64,000 nucleotides of DNA from contig NC_018748.1 in assembly GCF_000263195.1 (NCBI RefSeq), positions 1,116,001 to 1,180,000 on the forward strand. Reading direction: 5' to 3'. Under the pieces are notes generated by a model that searched no databases, was not told the DNA's origin, and worked only from the letters and a program-made list of their open reading frames with translations. Position numbers and translations under genes: made by a program. Position 1 is the first letter of the stretch. The number at the start of each line of letters is the position of its first letter. The DNA is from Emticicia oligotrophica DSM 17448 (GTDB lineage Bacteria > Bacteroidota > Bacteroidia > Cytophagales > Spirosomataceae). Shown in pieces: positions 62,867 through 64,000 of the stretch.

Positions 62867-63457
62867 ATGCGAAAAATCATTTTTTTTGATACTGAAACCA
62901 CTGGCCTACCCAAGTATTACAACGCTCCAATTTCACAGCTCTACAACTGGCCTCGACTCGTTCAATTGGCATTTATAGAATACTACGAAGATGGCTCTTT
63001 AGCTGCCAAACATAATTATATCATTCGCCCCGAAGGTTTTACAATTCCACAAAGTGCTACGTTAATTCATCGAATTTCTCATGAAAAAGCACGTTCAGAA
63101 GGGCATTCGCTCAAAGAAGTTTTAAACATTTTTCAGCAAGCAAGCAACGAAGCCGCCATATTGATTGCTCATAATTTCGATTTCGATAAATCAATTATTG
63201 GGGCCGAATTTCTCCGTAATTCAATGGATTTACAAAGCTTTTTAAATAAACGAAGCTTTTGCACGATGAAAGACCAAAATATTATAAATTTCTGTCAAAT
63301 TAGAGGAACAAATGGCCTCAAATGGCCGAAATTAGAAGATTTATATTGGAAGATTTTTCAAGAAAAAATGCCCGAAGCACACGATGCTTTCTTTGATACC
63401 CAAGCCACTGCACGTTGTTTTTGGGAATTATTGATTCGAGGCATTATTAAGGCGTGA
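62867..63457 (+). CDS. DEDDh-family 3'-5' exonuclease (DnaQ-like)
   Basis: A 196-residue single-domain exonuclease. ExoI motif FFDTETTGLP (Asp8, Glu10), ExoII in AHNFDFDKSI, ExoIII His-x4-Asp in EAHDAFFDTQATARCFW. No polymerase or other domain is fused. Likely a DNA-repair or RNA/DNA-end trimming exonuclease; no operon partner is clear. Confidence 0.92.
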   Translation: MRKIIFFDTETTGLPKYYNAPISQLYNWPRLVQLAFIEYYEDGSLAAKHNYIIRPEGFTIPQSATLIHRISHEKARSEGHSLKEVLNIFQQASNEAAILIAHNFDFDKSIIGAEFLRNSMDLQSFLNKRSFCTMKDQNIINFCQIRGTNGLKWPKLEDLYWKIFQEKMPEAHDAFFDTQATARCFWELLIRGIIKA

Positions 63458-63732
63458 AAAGCTTTCTTCAAAAAAATTTTGGCAAACACAAAACATTCTT
63501 CTAACTTTGTAACACAAAATTATAAAAGCCGATGATTCTGCTCGATATTGTTTGCTAATGGCAAACTATCTTCCTTACATTCTTATTTCCTTTTGAAGCT
63601 TATTTTTATAAGCCCTATTTTATCATTTTTACAGATTAATGTTCGCTATTCTGCATTTGCTTGAATACTACAAATATTATTGTTTCTAAAATAAGTTTTG
63701 CTGCGAACTATTGATTCTTTATACTCTTTTTT

Positions 63733-64000
63733 ATGCGTAAGATATTCGACCTATTTATTCAGGCTCTTCGAGGAGAGGAGCAAAACTATACAGACGTAAG
63801 CATTAATCGGGCAATATTTTTATTATCCGTTCCCATGATTTTTGAAATGGTTGGGGAATCACTCTTTGCGGTTGTTGATGCGTTTTTCGTGGCCCGCTAT
63901 GTTGGAACTGAAGGTGTGGCAACAGTAGGACTCACCGAATCAGTGCTAACTTTAATATACTCAGTTGCCATTGGTTTAAGTTCGGCCGCTACGGCCATTG
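63733..64000 (+). CDS. MATE-family efflux transporter (partial)
   Basis: The frame from the ATG at 63733 runs open to the window edge: 89 residues beginning MRKIFDLFIQALRGEEQNY, then the first transmembrane helices INRAIFLLSVPMIFEMVGESLF and VVDAFFVARYVGTEGVATVGL. This is the MATE N-terminal pattern (PMIxxxxxxxLxxxxDxxFV). The family exports drugs or metabolites with Na+ or H+. The rest is outside the window. Confidence 0.88.
   Translation, partial: MRKIFDLFIQALRGEEQNYTDVSINRAIFLLSVPMIFEMVGESLFAVVDAFFVARYVGTEGVATVGLTESVLTLIYSVAIGLSSAATAI

Noticed and set aside
1-64000. CRISPR arrays, rRNA, prophage or integrative element
   Set aside because: No direct-repeat/spacer pattern, no rRNA similarity, and no integrase, phage structural or conjugation gene; the only mobile-type gene is the RAYT.

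Overview
The window looks like the chromosome of a low-GC, gliding or type IX-secreting member of the Bacteroidota. The evidence is the complete gldKLMN set with a PorP/SprF protein, a SusC/SusD pair, Bacteroidota-type promoters (TAnnTTTG at -7), weak or absent Shine-Dalgarno sequences, and many small palindromic and AT-rich intergenic repeats. Gene content and composition fit the Cytophagales (Spirosomataceae/Emticicia-like), but the genus is inferred.

Layout. 0-6.5 kb: a partial AraC regulator diverges from a sugar epimerase, a Gfo/Idh/MocA oxidoreductase and a very large secreted ThuA/dehydrogenase/CARDB/azurin fusion. 6.5-10.6 kb: a REP-associated tyrosine transposase (RAYT) embedded in its probable REPIN elements, then a tricorn-like S41 protease. 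10.7-15.4 kb: a pectin/uronate cluster (pectinesterase-esterase fusion, KdgF-like cupin, alginate-lyase-family enzyme, alpha/beta-hydrolase). 15.5-22.7 kb: a stand-alone E2-type acyltransferase, SusC/SusD, and a myo-inositol oxygenase. Three shared CAAACGTTTG palindromes suggest SusCD and the oxygenase form one uronate-related regulon. 22.8-31 kb (minus): gldN, gldM, gldL, gldK, a PorP/SprF gene, hemD and a DUF4271 gene. 31-39 kb (minus): sucD and a TetR/TolC/adaptor/RND efflux operon. 39.5-49 kb: housekeeping genes (pyrD, YceI, SDR, GT2, GNAT, nusG, secE, tRNA-Trp, tyrS, an outer-membrane barrel, queA). 49-55.5 kb: two overlapping lipoproteins of unknown function, a cobalamin adenosyltransferase and purH. 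55.5-64 kb: Gfo/Idh oxidoreductase, GntR/UTRA regulator, deoC, two APC permeases around a frameshifted Uma2 gene, a DEDDh exonuclease, and the start of a MATE transporter.

The strongest non-routine signals are: the RAYT and four REPIN-like elements whose ends supply the stop codons of four genes; an A7 slippery site that separates the Uma2 frame from its conserved C-terminus; perfect operator repeats for AraC, GntR and an unseen CAAACGTTTG-binding regulator; and a ThuA/dehydrogenase/azurin fusion with a His/Met-rich linker. No rRNA, CRISPR array, prophage or integrative element was seen.
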